From contig JADZDA010000019.1 in NCBI GenBank assembly GCA_020851255.1, positions 1-44,549 on the forward strand: a stretch of 44,549 bases of DNA, in the 5' to 3' direction. Position numbers and translations under genes: made by a program. This stretch comes from Burkholderiales bacterium. GTDB taxonomy: Bacteria; Pseudomonadota; Gammaproteobacteria; Burkholderiales; Casimicrobiaceae. Within the stretch, counting starts at the first letter, position 1, and each line of letters begins with the position of its first letter. Under the pieces are notes generated by a model, which was not told the origin of the DNA, did not search any database, and saw only the letters and a program-made list of their open reading frames with translations. Shown piece after piece: positions 30,781 through 39,324 of this stretch.

Positions 30781-30810
30781 TTGGCATTGATTTGGCCGGT
30801 TTGGCACAAT
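30781..30810 (+). promoter_or_regulatory. Alternative sigma70-like promoter for the porin gene
   Basis: TTGGCA (30781-30786, 5 of 6 to TTGACA) and CACAAT (30805-30810, 4 of 6) lie 18 bases apart upstream of the porin gene. It overlaps the sigma54-like element, so at most one need be real. Confidence 0.3.
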
Positions 30811-30817
30811 GACCGCA
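30801..30817 (+). promoter_or_regulatory. Sigma54-like -24/-12 element upstream of the porin gene
   Basis: TTGGCAC followed by CCGCA places GG (30803-30804) and GC (30815-30816) exactly 10 bases apart, as required for sigma54 (RpoN) promoters. The -24 half matches TTGGCAC fully; the -12 half has CC in place of TT. The leader to the porin ATG would be about 80 bases. No enhancer site was identified. Confidence 0.35.
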
Positions 30818-30910
30818 ACTTCTCGACATCCCTGAGAAGGTTCCGACGGCCGCGGAGCTTCGTGTGCAGTTCGTAGCGGCCGATTCATTCCGATAGAGGA
30901 GAGAATCCAG

Positions 30911-32011
30911 ATGAACAAGAAGCTTGTCGCTCTCGCCGTCTCCGGCGTGCTGGCCAGCCCGCTGGCCGCGCAGGCCCAGACCGCGAACGTCACGCTGTAT
31001 GGTCGTCTCAACCTGGACATGGAAATCGTCCAGACCCGTCTCGCCGACGGCACCAAGCCGAACATCTACCGCGTCAGCTCGAACTCGTCGCGGCTGGGCG
31101 TGCGCGGCACCGAGTCGCTCGGCGGTGGCCTGAACGCGATCTTCCAGCTCGAGTCGTCGGTCGCCGGCGACGCGGGTGGCGGCACGCTGGGCGGCCGCGA
31201 GACGTTCATCGGCCTGCAAGCCGGATGGGGCACGGTCAAGATCGGTAACTTCCTCGCTCCGTACGACGACATCCATCCGATCTTCGGCAACGTCCCGACG
31301 CTGAACACGTCGATCCTGTCGACCGCCGCGGTCTGGGCGAACGGCACGGTCAGCAAGGCGCAGGGCGGCTTCGACGCGCGCCTGGGCAACTCCATCCGTT
31401 ACGACTCGCCGAACTTCGGCGGCTTCACCGGCAGCATCCAGGCCTCCACCGGCGAGAACGCGGCCCACGCGATGATCTACAGCCTGGGCGGCTACTACAA
31501 CAACGGCCCGATCCAGGCCGGCTTGGCCTGGGAGCGCAACGAGAAGGTGCGCGGCGCGGGCGTCAAGGACGACGCGATCTCGCTCGCGGGCGCGTACAAC
31601 TTCGGCGTGGTCAAGGTCGCTGGCGTCTACGAGCGCCTGAAGTACGACGCGGGCGGCGGTTCGCTGAAGCGCGACTTCTACGGCGTGTCGGCGTCGGCCA
31701 ACCTCGGCCCGGGCCAGATCTACGCGGCCTGGCTGCACGGCAACGACGGCAAGGGCAGCGCGGCGGACGGCACGCAGGTCGGCGGCCTGGTCAAGGGTGG
31801 CGACACCTCGGTCGACCAGTACGAGATCAGCTACACGTATCCGCTGTCGAAGCGCACGCTGACCTACGTCGGCTACAACCGCATCGACAACGACACGAAC
31901 GCGCGTTACACGTTCAACATCAACCCGGTCAACCAGTCGGGCGCGACCGGCGGGCTGGCGAGCGAAGGCAAGCCGCAAGGCGTGGTCGCGGGCATCGTTC
32001 ACTTCTTCTAA
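30911..32011 (+). CDS. Gram-negative porin (betaproteobacterial type)
   Basis: Outer-membrane trimeric general porin (366 aa) for small hydrophilic solutes. A signal peptide MNKKLVALAVSGVLASPLAAQA is cleaved near residue 22; the mature protein opens with TANVTLYGRLNLDMEI. SSRLGVRGTESLGGGLNAIFQLES, GNSIRYDSPNFGGF and the closing AGIVHFF with terminal Phe (the BAM recognition signal) are standard. Length fits the 16-strand porin family. AGAGGAGAG lies about 8 bases before the ATG. Its codon use and slightly lower GC suggest high expression. Monocistronic: it has its own upstream region and a strong terminator. Confidence 0.95.
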   Translation: MNKKLVALAVSGVLASPLAAQAQTANVTLYGRLNLDMEIVQTRLADGTKPNIYRVSSNSSRLGVRGTESLGGGLNAIFQLESSVAGDAGGGTLGGRETFIGLQAGWGTVKIGNFLAPYDDIHPIFGNVPTLNTSILSTAAVWANGTVSKAQGGFDARLGNSIRYDSPNFGGFTGSIQASTGENAAHAMIYSLGGYYNNGPIQAGLAWERNEKVRGAGVKDDAISLAGAYNFGVVKVAGVYERLKYDAGGGSLKRDFYGVSASANLGPGQIYAAWLHGNDGKGSAADGTQVGGLVKGGDTSVDQYEISYTYPLSKRTLTYVGYNRIDNDTNARYTFNINPVNQSGATGGLASEGKPQGVVAGIVHFF

Positions 32012-32028
32012 GAAGTCCGGGCTCTCCC

Positions 32029-32046
32029 CCGGGTCGAGAGACCCGG
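32029..32046 (+). other. GAGA-capped stem-loop after the porin gene
   Basis: CCGGGTC and GACCCGG form a perfect 7-bp stem with a GAGA (GNRA-type) loop, 13 bases before the intrinsic terminator. It has no T tract. It could protect the 3' end of the porin mRNA. Confidence 0.45.
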
Positions 32047-32059
32047 TCGGAACGATCGA

Positions 32060-32089
32060 CGGGCACCCTTCGGGGTGCCCGTTTTTTTT
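32060..32089 (+). terminator. Rho-independent terminator of the porin gene
   Basis: A 9-bp perfect stem (CGGGCACCC / GGGTGCCCG) with a TTCG tetraloop is followed at once by eight T residues (32082-32089). It lies 48 bases after the porin stop and is the clearest intrinsic terminator in the window. Confidence 0.95.
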
Positions 32090-32179
32090 GCCCGGGAACC
32101 GATCCGCCGGCGCCTCGTCTCGCGCGGGCGAGCGCGGACCCGGTCAGGGCAAGGCGATCGGCTGCGGTACCATGCGCCG

Positions 32180-32800
32180 ATGATCGATCAGGTGATCCTG
32201 GGACTGGACCGGACGCTGCGCACGCTGGCCGGCGTCGCGCATCCTTCGCGGCCGATGCCCGGCGCGGCACTGCCCGCACCGGAACTGACGCCGTCCGAGC
32301 GGCAGCACGCGGGGGGCCTGATGCGCGTCAACCACACCGGCGAGGTCTGCGCGCAGGCACTCTACGCCGCGCAGGCGCTGGTCGCCCGCGATCCCGAGGT
32401 GCGAACCCGTTTCGCGTCGGCCGCGCGCGAGGAGGAGGACCACCTCGCCTGGACCCAGTCCCGGCTGCATGAGCTCGGCGACCGGCCCTCGCTGCTGAAC
32501 CCGCTCTGGTACGCGGGGTCGTTCGCCCTCGGCGTGGCCGCCGGGCTGGCCGGCGACCGCGTCAATCTCGGATTCGTCGTCGAAACCGAGCGCCAGGTCG
32601 AGGAGCACCTGACCGGGCACCTGGACGCGCTGCCTACGGGCGACACGAAAAGCCGCGCGATCGTCGACGCCATGCGCGCCGACGAGGCCCGGCATGGTGC
32701 GATGGCGCAGGCGGCCGGCGCGGTCGACCTGCCCAGGCCGGTACGCGACGCCATGCGTCTCGCCGCCCGGGTGATGAAGGCCGTCGCCTACCGCGTCTAG
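32180..32800 (+). CDS. coq7: 3-demethoxyubiquinol 3-hydroxylase (Coq7)
   Basis: Di-iron hydroxylase (206 aa) adding the C6 hydroxyl late in ubiquinone synthesis, membrane-associated. Iron-binding residues fall in the two E...ExxH repeats: [15 protein letters not shown] (E55) with EEEDHLAW (E85, H88), and [12 protein letters not shown] with DEARHG. The hydrophobic stretch [13 protein letters not shown] is typical. Beta- and alphaproteobacteria use Coq7 where E. coli uses UbiF. The ATG at 32180 has no ribosome site, and a -10-like TACCAT ends 6 bases upstream, so the mRNA may be leaderless. Confidence 0.94.
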   Translation: MIDQVILGLDRTLRTLAGVAHPSRPMPGAALPAPELTPSERQHAGGLMRVNHTGEVCAQALYAAQALVARDPEVRTRFASAAREEEDHLAWTQSRLHELGDRPSLLNPLWYAGSFALGVAAGLAGDRVNLGFVVETERQVEEHLTGHLDALPTGDTKSRAIVDAMRADEARHGAMAQAAGAVDLPRPVRDAMRLAARVMKAVAYRV

Positions 32801-32908
32801 TCCTCCCAGCGTTCACGCGCGTGATGCGTGATCGTGGGTCTCTGCGGGGTCCGGGCCCGGGCTTCTTCCGCGGGACGCCGGCGGTCGTCCCGGCCGCGCA
32901 CGCGACGG

Positions 32909-34171
32909 TCAGCCGGTCCGCGCGGAAGTCGAGAGCGCGTTCTGCCTGAATCGCCGCAGCGCGGCGAGCCTCGCGCCGCGGACCGCGGCCTCGATCCGTT
33001 CCGGCGCTGCCGCCCGGGCCACGGCACCGGCGTCCACGCCGCGCACGACCGCGAGCGCCCGGGCGAGCCACTCGCCGGGCCGGTCGCCGTCGCCGGCGTG
33101 ACCGGGGCGCGAGTTGCGATCGCAGGCGCACGCCGCGCGCAGCGCGTCCAGCCGATCGGGCCGGCGCAGCGCGTCGGCCGACTGGAGCAGGTCGAGGAGT
33201 GTCGCCGGCCGCAACTCGGTGGCGCGGGCGACGTTCGCGTGCTGCTTCGCGGTCAGCCGCGCGATGTCCCGGCACTCGGCCGGAACGTGCAGGCGCGCCG
33301 ACATCCGGTCGACCAGCCTCGCGCCCGCCGCCTCGTGCCCGATGTGCCGCGGCCAGGCCTCGCTCGACGTTGCCGCCTTGCCCAGGTCGTGCCCGAGCAC
33401 GGCGTAGCGGACCGGCAGGTCGAAGCCGCGCGCGGCGGCGAAATCGAGCGCCAGCGCGACGTGGACGCCGGTGTCGATCTCCGGATGCGGCAGCGGAGGC
33501 TGCGGCACGCCGTAGAGCGCGTCGACCTCCGGCAGCACCTGCGCGAGAGCGCCGCAGTCGCGCAGGACCGCGAGCATCCTCGAGGGGCGGCCTTCCATCA
33601 GGCCGCGCGCGAGCTCCTGCCAGACGCGCTCGTGCGACAGTTCGGCGAGCTCCCCGGCCGCGACCAGCGCGCGCATCAGCCGCTGCGTCTCCGGCGCCAC
33701 GGAGAAGTCCTGGAAACGCGCCGCGAAACGCGCGACGCGCAGCACGCGCAGCGGATCCTCCGCGAACGCCGGCGAGACGTGCCGGAGCACGCGCGCCTCG
33801 AGGTCCCGGGCACCGCCGTAGGGATCGATCAGCGCGCCGCTCTCGTCGCGTGCCATCGCGTTGATCGTGAGATCGCGGCGCGCGAGGTCCTGCTCGAGCG
33901 TCACCTCCGGCGACGCGAAGAACTCGAAGCCGCGGTAGCCGCGGCCCTGCTTGCGCTCGGTGCGGGCGAGCGCATGCTCTTCGCGGGTCTCCGGGTGGAG
34001 GACGACCGGGAAATCCCGGCCGACCGGCCGGAATCCGGAAGCGATCAGGATCTCCGGCGTCGCACCGACCACGACCCAGTCGCGGTCGCCGGGCGTGCGG
34101 CCGAGCAATTCGTCGCGCACCGAACCGCCGACGCGGTAGGTGCGCAGCGGCTGCGGGAGCGGTCTCGCCAT
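32909..34171 (-). CDS. cca: CCA-adding tRNA nucleotidyltransferase
   Basis: Class II nucleotidyltransferase (420 aa) that adds or repairs the 3' CCA of tRNA. The N-terminal head has [13 protein letters not shown] and the metal-binding [19 protein letters not shown] and the [15 protein letters not shown] nucleotide-selecting region follow. The C-terminal part carries an HD-domain with LGHDLGKA, giving the phosphohydrolase-type Cca of beta- and gammaproteobacteria. The ATG at 34171 is used; the open frame continues upstream without similarity. It follows the NAD(P)-binding gene by 71 bases and converges with coq7 108 bases away. Confidence 0.94.
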   Translation of the reverse strand: MARPLPQPLRTYRVGGSVRDELLGRTPGDRDWVVVGATPEILIASGFRPVGRDFPVVLHPETREEHALARTERKQGRGYRGFEFFASPEVTLEQDLARRDLTINAMARDESGALIDPYGGARDLEARVLRHVSPAFAEDPLRVLRVARFAARFQDFSVAPETQRLMRALVAAGELAELSHERVWQELARGLMEGRPSRMLAVLRDCGALAQVLPEVDALYGVPQPPLPHPEIDTGVHVALALDFAAARGFDLPVRYAVLGHDLGKAATSSEAWPRHIGHEAAGARLVDRMSARLHVPAECRDIARLTAKQHANVARATELRPATLLDLLQSADALRRPDRLDALRAACACDRNSRPGHAGDGDRPGEWLARALAVVRGVDAGAVARAAAPERIEAAVRGARLAALRRFRQNALSTSARTG

Positions 34172-34242
34172 CGACGGATCGACCCGGGTTCCGGCTCGGC
34201 GTCGCGACGCGACGCTGCGGCCGGCGCCGTGAACGCCGGCGC

Positions 34243-35184
34243 TCAGGGCCCCTGTCGCGCGCGGTGCGCGACGTGGCGGTCCCGCCGGGACTCCGGAGCG
34301 AGCCAGCCAGGCGCGAGCGCCTCGAGCGAGGCCGGCGGTCGGCCGAACACCGCCGGATACGGACAATCGCAGACGTTGTCCTTGCGCATCGAAGCCAGGT
34401 TGTCGCGGCTCATGAGCCTGCCGGGCAGATGCTCGAGGGCGTACGCCTGCAGCGTCGCGAGCGGGCCGCCCAGCGGGACGATGGGCCGGGAGACCCCGGC
34501 CGTCTCGCAGGCCCAGCGAACCAGTTCGCGCAGCGTGTACACCTTCGGACCGCACAGGTCGTAGCGCTGTCCGATGCACGCGTCGTCGCCGAGCGCGTGG
34601 ACGAACGCGTGGACGACGTCACCGACATGGACCGGCTGGAACCGGGCGTTCGCCCCGGCGAGCGCGATCACCGGAGCGACCCTCGCGATGCCGGTCAACA
34701 TATTGAGGAACGCGTCCTGCGGTCCTAAGACCACGCTCGGGCGCAGTATCGTCCAGTCGAGGGCGGAGCCCGCGACGATCGCCTCGGCCTCGCCCTTCGA
34801 GGCGAGATAGCGCGACGGGCCCGACGCGTCCGCGCCCAGCGCGCTCATGTGCAGCAGGCGTCGCACGCCGGCCTGACGGCACGCGGCCACGACTCCCCGT
34901 GCGAGTTCGACGTGGGCACGGGCGAAGGTCTCGCGCCCCCCCTCGTTCAATATCCCGACGAGATTGACCACCGCGTCCGCCTTCCCGACGAGCTGCGCGA
35001 GCATCCGCGGATCGTGTATGTCGGCCTCGACGACATCGACGGTCGGCAGCAGGACGATTTCCCGCGCACGCGCGCGCCCGCGCGTCGGGACCACGACGCG
35101 GTCGTCCAGCGCCGCCAGGCGGGCGATCAGCGCGCGGCCGACGAACCCGCTGCCGCCCAGGACCAGGATCCGCCGCGTGTCCAC
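34243..35184 (-). CDS. NAD(P)-binding SDR-like protein (complex I NDUFA9 type)
   Basis: Atypical extended SDR protein of 313 aa. The dinucleotide-binding motif is [18 protein letters not shown] near the start. [47 protein letters not shown] and [18 protein letters not shown] match the bacterial relatives of the complex I accessory subunit NDUFA9 and of YfcH-like epimerase-like proteins. There is a Tyr-x-x-x-Lys (YLASK) but the exact reaction is unknown. The start is GTG at 35184, three bases after the slt stop. Betaproteobacteria often carry this gene between slt and cca. Confidence 0.85.
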   Translation of the reverse strand: MDTRRILVLGGSGFVGRALIARLAALDDRVVVPTRGRARAREIVLLPTVDVVEADIHDPRMLAQLVGKADAVVNLVGILNEGGRETFARAHVELARGVVAACRQAGVRRLLHMSALGADASGPSRYLASKGEAEAIVAGSALDWTILRPSVVLGPQDAFLNMLTGIARVAPVIALAGANARFQPVHVGDVVHAFVHALGDDACIGQRYDLCGPKVYTLRELVRWACETAGVSRPIVPLGGPLATLQAYALEHLPGRLMSRDNLASMRKDNVCDCPYPAVFGRPPASLEALAPGWLAPESRRDRHVAHRARQGP

Positions 35185-35187
35185 CGG

Positions 35188-37143
35188 TCAGCCCCGATCG
35201 GCGAGTGTCGCCGCGGACGTCGCCGGCCGCGGGCCGATGACGCCGGAGCGATCGGCGAGCGTCGCGGCCGGGTCGCCCAGCTCCCGCGCGTACCAGACCA
35301 TGTTCGCGAGCACCTTCTTCACGTAATCGCGCGTCTCGTTGAACGGGATCGTCTCGACCCAGATCGCGGCGTCGAGAGGCGCCGGGGGCCGCCACGACTG
35401 CGCGCGTCCCGGTCCGGCATTATAGGCGGCGAGCGCGAGCGGCAGCGAAGCATCGAGGCGATCGAGCCAGTACTTGAAGTAGTACGCGCCGAACAGCGTG
35501 TTGATCTCGTTGTCGGCGATCCGCGAAGGCCGATAATCGGTCCGTCCGGTCTGCTGCGCGACCAGCCTGGCGGTGGAGGGCATCAGCTGCATCAGCCCCA
35601 TCGCCCCGGCCGACGACACGATCTGCGGCACGAACCGGGATTCCTGCCGGGCGATGCCGAAGAGCGCCCATTCGTCGATCGCGTGTTCCCGGGCCGCGGC
35701 CGCGAACCGCTCCCGGAACGGCATCGGATAGCGGAGCGCGTAGTCGTGGTGCTCCCGCGTGCGGATCGCGGTGTTGATCGCACGATCGTGCATCGAGTGC
35801 GCGGCCGCGACCATCGACGCCTGCAGCAGCCCGGCGTCGTCGAGATCCCGGACCACGGCGAGCCACTCGCGCTGCGAATCGGCGCGCAGGTCGAGCTCGG
35901 CGAGCTTGATCGCACGCGCGACACCCGGGCGGGCGCGGAACGCGGCCTGCCAGGCGGGGTCCGGCACGGCCGGAGCGTTCTCCCGGTCGACGCACAACCC
36001 GAGACGGTCGGCGGCGAGCAGCCCATGGTATTCCGGGTCCCGGGCGATCGCCCGCAGCAGCGCGCGTCCCTCGTCGGCGCGACCGGATTCGACGAGCGCG
36101 CGGGCGCGCCAGAACCGCCAGGCGCTCTCCGAGGCGATCGTCGCGGGCATCGCGTCGATCGCCGCGAGCACATCGCGCCACGCCTGCGCGCGCAACGCGG
36201 CGCGAACACGCCACGCGTGCGCGTCGGCGGAAAGCGCCTCGGGCACCGGCTCGCGCCAGGCGTCGATCGCCCACGGCAGCAGTTGTCGCGACGCGTGGTA
36301 GGCGAGCCGCCCGTTGCCCCAGCGACGCTCCGCGTCGGTGCAGCGATCGCGCCACTTGAGCCAGGCGACGCGCGCCGCGGTGGCGTCGGCGCGCGCGGCG
36401 CGGTCGAGCGCGTAGAGCGCGAGTTCGCGGCCGTCGCGGTGCTTCCACCGGAAGGCGCCTTGCGCGAGCTCGGCCGCGGGCTTGGCCTCGACGCGGCGGA
36501 AGTCCCGCGGATCGATGCGCTCGGCCGCCGGCAGGCTCTCGGCGACCTGCTGCGCGAGCCGGACGTTGCCCGCCTCGAGTGCGAGGCGATAACGGGTCCA
36601 GCGATCGTCGAGCGTGATCGATCCGTTCGCCACCAGCGCGGCGAACAGCGGCTCGCAGGCCTCCGGCGTGGCCTGCCCGCTGAACCACAGCGGCTTCGCC
36701 GCGGCGAGCGCGGACTCGCCGTCGCGCGACCGCGCGGCCTGGTGCGCGTAGCAGAGGATCTCGACGTCGTCCCAGCCGCCGTTTCCATAGAGCGCACGGA
36801 ATCCGGCCCAATCACCACGACGGCCCGCCGCGCGCAAGCCCTCGGCGAGCGCCCGATCGGCGAGCGGCGATCCGGCGTGCCCGGCCGCGTACGCGCGGAT
36901 GGCGGCCGGATCGGTCGTGTCGATCGCGAGCTTCAGACGCCACCAGGCGAGGTACGGCTCGAGCACATGAGCCTGCAGCGACGGCGCGAGCGCCTCGAGG
37001 CGTCCCCGGTCGCCCCGCTCGTACGCCGCCTTCGCGGCGAGGAAATCGGTGTCGGGGGACGCGCGGGCGACCGCCGGAGCCGCCGTCGCGGCGGCGAGTG
37101 CGAGTAGTGCCGCGAGCGACGCGCGGACGTTCGTTATGGCCAC
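35188..37143 (-). CDS. slt: Soluble lytic murein transglycosylase
   Basis: Periplasmic enzyme (651 aa) cleaving peptidoglycan to 1,6-anhydromuropeptides. A signal peptide (VAITNVRASLAALLALAAATAAPAVA region) precedes about 440 residues of helical superhelix (U and L domains), then the SLT catalytic domain with Glu501 in ARQESRFVP, SAGAMGLMQLMPSTA, and LALAAYNAGPGR. Length is near the E. coli value. Two GTG starts are open (37143 and 37188); 37143 begins the signal peptide and is preferred. A promoter candidate (TTGTCG-N17-GACAAT) would start the mRNA at about this GTG. First gene of the slt-SDR-cca unit. Confidence 0.92.
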   Translation of the reverse strand: MAITNVRASLAALLALAAATAAPAVARASPDTDFLAAKAAYERGDRGRLEALAPSLQAHVLEPYLAWWRLKLAIDTTDPAAIRAYAAGHAGSPLADRALAEGLRAAGRRGDWAGFRALYGNGGWDDVEILCYAHQAARSRDGESALAAAKPLWFSGQATPEACEPLFAALVANGSITLDDRWTRYRLALEAGNVRLAQQVAESLPAAERIDPRDFRRVEAKPAAELAQGAFRWKHRDGRELALYALDRAARADATAARVAWLKWRDRCTDAERRWGNGRLAYHASRQLLPWAIDAWREPVPEALSADAHAWRVRAALRAQAWRDVLAAIDAMPATIASESAWRFWRARALVESGRADEGRALLRAIARDPEYHGLLAADRLGLCVDRENAPAVPDPAWQAAFRARPGVARAIKLAELDLRADSQREWLAVVRDLDDAGLLQASMVAAAHSMHDRAINTAIRTREHHDYALRYPMPFRERFAAAAREHAIDEWALFGIARQESRFVPQIVSSAGAMGLMQLMPSTARLVAQQTGRTDYRPSRIADNEINTLFGAYYFKYWLDRLDASLPLALAAYNAGPGRAQSWRPPAPLDAAIWVETIPFNETRDYVKKVLANMVWYARELGDPAATLADRSGVIGPRPATSAATLADRG

Positions 37144-37151
37144 GATGGACG

Positions 37152-37180
37152 ATTGTCCCGGTTCGGGGGCGCACCGACAA
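37152..37180 (-). promoter_or_regulatory. Candidate slt promoter with almost no leader
   Basis: Minus strand: TTGTCG (37180-37175, 4 of 6) and GACAAT (37157-37152, 4 of 6) with 17 bases between. The -10 ends 8 bases before the preferred GTG start, so the transcript would be leaderless or nearly so. Confidence 0.33.
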
Positions 37181-37220
37181 CCGGACACCCGGGGTTCGGA
37201 CCGCGGCGCGCCTCGAACGT

Positions 37221-37249
37221 TCGACGCGCGGGCCCCCGATTGCTAGAAT
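37221..37249 (+). promoter_or_regulatory. Candidate purE promoter with extended -10
   Basis: TCGACG (37221-37226, 4 of 6) and TAGAAT (37244-37249, 5 of 6) are 17 bases apart; TGC before the -10 gives an extended -10. A leader of about 155-160 bases would precede purE. I saw no PurR-like operator or purine riboswitch, but the leader was only read by eye. Confidence 0.5.
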
Positions 37250-37414
37250 CGCCCGCCGCCTGGACTCGGGGCCATGGCCCGGACGACGCCGGCCTCGCGC
37301 GGGCGCCGCCGGCGCACGAGCGGTCCTGCGGCGGGATCGCCGCCGCGCCCGCGTCACCCCGGCACCCGACCGGGCATCGTCGCCCGATCCTCACCGCACG
37401 GAGGTCCGACCCCG

Positions 37415-37933
37415 ATGGCACAGCGCAAGACCGCGACCCCGCTGGTGGCCGTCGTCATGGGCAGCGACAGCGACTGGGACACGATGAAGCACGCCGCCGC
37501 GCAGCTCGAGGCTTTCGGCGTCCCCTACGAGGCCCGCGTGCTCTCGGCGCACCGGATGCCCGACGACATGTTCGAATTCGCCGAGGACGCGCTGCCGCGC
37601 GGGCTGCGCTGCATCGTGGCCGGCGCCGGCGGTGCCGCGCACCTGCCGGGCATGCTCGCATCGAAGACGACCGTGCCGGTGCTGGGCGTGCCGGTCCCGT
37701 CGAAATACCTGCGCGGCGAGGATTCGCTGCTGTCGATCGTCCAGATGCCCAAGGGCGTCCCGGTGGCGACGTTCGCGATCGGCGAGGCCGGCGCGGCGAA
37801 CGCCGGCCTGTTCGCGATCGCCGTGCTGGCGGCGACCGATCCGCTGCTCGCGCGCAAGCTCGCCGCGTTCCGGGTCAGGCAGACCACGACCGCGCGCTCG
37901 ATGCGTGTGCCTCCGGAGCCCAAGCCGACGTGA
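37415..37933 (+). CDS. purE: N5-carboxyaminoimidazole ribonucleotide mutase
   Basis: Purine pathway enzyme (172 aa) converting N5-CAIR to CAIR as an octamer. [15 protein letters not shown] carries the phosphate-binding loop, [16 protein letters not shown] the substrate His, and [14 protein letters not shown] and [29 protein letters not shown] are standard. CGGAGG lies about 11 bases before the ATG at 37415; the open frame upstream is not conserved. The class I type, needing PurK, is expected and purK follows after 130 bases. Confidence 0.96.
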   Translation: MAQRKTATPLVAVVMGSDSDWDTMKHAAAQLEAFGVPYEARVLSAHRMPDDMFEFAEDALPRGLRCIVAGAGGAAHLPGMLASKTTVPVLGVPVPSKYLRGEDSLLSIVQMPKGVPVATFAIGEAGAANAGLFAIAVLAATDPLLARKLAAFRVRQTTTARSMRVPPEPKPT

Positions 37934-38063
37934 CCGCCGAGCTTGCGAACGGCGTCGCCGCCAGGGCGCCGCGCCGGCTCGAGAAGGACGGGCTCGAACC
38001 AGGCAAGCGCGTGCGACGCCGCCCGGACCCCGGGAGCGGGCCCGCGCAGGGACACCCCGCCCG

Positions 38064-39233
38064 ATGATTCCGCCCGGATCCTGGCTGGGACTGCTGGGCG
38101 GCGGCCAGCTCGGCCGCATGTTCTGCATGGCCGCCCAGAGCCTGGGGTATCGGGTCGCGGTCCTGGACCCCGGCGCCGACGGCCCGGCGGCCGGTGTCGC
38201 CGACCGCCACCTCCACGCCGACTATCTCGACGAGGCCGGCCTGAACCGGCTCGCGGCGCTGGCCGCGGCGGTGACGACCGAGTTCGAGAACGTGCCCGCG
38301 GCCGCACTCGACTTCCTCGCGCGTTCGGCGCGCGTCTCGCCGTCGGCAGCGAGCGTCTCGATCGCGCAGGACCGGACCCGCGAGAAGTCGTTCCTCGCCG
38401 GACGCGGGTTCGCGGTCGCGCCGCACGCGATCCTGCGCACGCAGGACGACGCGCGGCGCGTCGACGGATCGCTGCTGCCGGGCATCGTCAAGAGCGCCAG
38501 GATGGGCTACGACGGCAAGGGACAGATCCGCGTGCGCGCGGAGGCGGACGTGCCGCCGGCATTCGAGGCCCTGGGCGGCGGCGCCTGCGTGCTCGAACGC
38601 TACGTCGACCTCGCGTGCGAGGTGTCGGTCGTCGTCGCGCGGGACGATCTCGGGGCGACGACGACCTGGCCGGTCGCCGAGAACCGGCACCGCGACGGCA
38701 TCCTGGACGTGTCGATCGCGCCGGCGCGCATCGACGCCGCGCTCGACCTCCGCACCCGCGCGACCGCGACGGCGATTGCCACCGCGCTCGACTACCGGGG
38801 CGTCCTCTGCGTCGAGTTCTTCGTCGCCCGGGGCGGCGAACTCCTCGTCAACGAGCTCGCGCCGCGGCCGCACAACAGCGGGCACTACACGATCGACGCG
38901 TGCGCGACCTCGCAATTCGAGCAGCAGGCGCGCATCCTCGCGGCGCTGCCGATGGGCGACACCCGCCAGCTCGCGCCCGCGGTGATGGTGAACCTGCTGG
39001 GCGACCTGTGGTTCGACGGGCCGGAATCGGCGCGGCCGCGCGAACCGGCGTGGCAGAGCGTGCTCGCGCTGCCGCTCGCGAAGCTCCACCTGTACGGAAA
39101 ACACGAGCCGCGGCGCGGCCGCAAGATGGGACACGTGACCTGCCTGGGCGCGACGATCGGCGAGGCGCTGGACACGGCGCGGTCGGTCAAGCTCGCGCTC
39201 GGGGTTCCCGGCGCCGACGAGCTCTTGCCGTGA
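38064..39233 (+). CDS. purK: N5-carboxyaminoimidazole ribonucleotide synthase
   Basis: ATP-grasp enzyme (389 aa) making N5-CAIR from AIR, bicarbonate and ATP. LGLLGGGQLGRMFCMAA opens the protein; VTTEFENVPAAALDFLA, IVKSARMGYDGKGQIRV (ATP-grasp Lys) and VNELAPRPHNSGHYTIDACATSQFEQ (metal and substrate binding) are diagnostic. The ATG at 38064 is chosen from the start of homology; there is no strong ribosome site. It probably shares the purE transcript. Confidence 0.96.
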   Translation: MIPPGSWLGLLGGGQLGRMFCMAAQSLGYRVAVLDPGADGPAAGVADRHLHADYLDEAGLNRLAALAAAVTTEFENVPAAALDFLARSARVSPSAASVSIAQDRTREKSFLAGRGFAVAPHAILRTQDDARRVDGSLLPGIVKSARMGYDGKGQIRVRAEADVPPAFEALGGGACVLERYVDLACEVSVVVARDDLGATTTWPVAENRHRDGILDVSIAPARIDAALDLRTRATATAIATALDYRGVLCVEFFVARGGELLVNELAPRPHNSGHYTIDACATSQFEQQARILAALPMGDTRQLAPAVMVNLLGDLWFDGPESARPREPAWQSVLALPLAKLHLYGKHEPRRGRKMGHVTCLGATIGEALDTARSVKLALGVPGADELLP

Positions 39234-39324
39234 CTGCCGCACGACGGCCCGCGGGCAGCCGACCCCGCCTTCCGGAGGCGGCCGGCGGGGCCGCGTCGTT
39301 GTCGGCTCCGGACGAGGGCGTGCG

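Larger units (their letters stand above)
30493..30910. other. 418-bp intergenic region between wecA-like gene and porin gene
   Basis: No gene is supported. The middle (about 30625-30705) is sharply AT-rich in a GC-rich genome and includes the palindrome ATCATATGAT (30658-30667). A minus-strand promoter faces the wecA-like gene, and a sigma54-like element plus an alternative sigma70-like pair face the porin. The porin leader also has a small stem-loop with 6-bp arms (30819-30824 / 30834-30839). Confidence 0.7.

Noticed and set aside
32813-32824. Perfect 12-base palindrome TCACGCGCGTGA after coq7
   Set aside because: It is between convergent genes with no promoter nearby and no second copy noticed; no regulator consensus fits with confidence.
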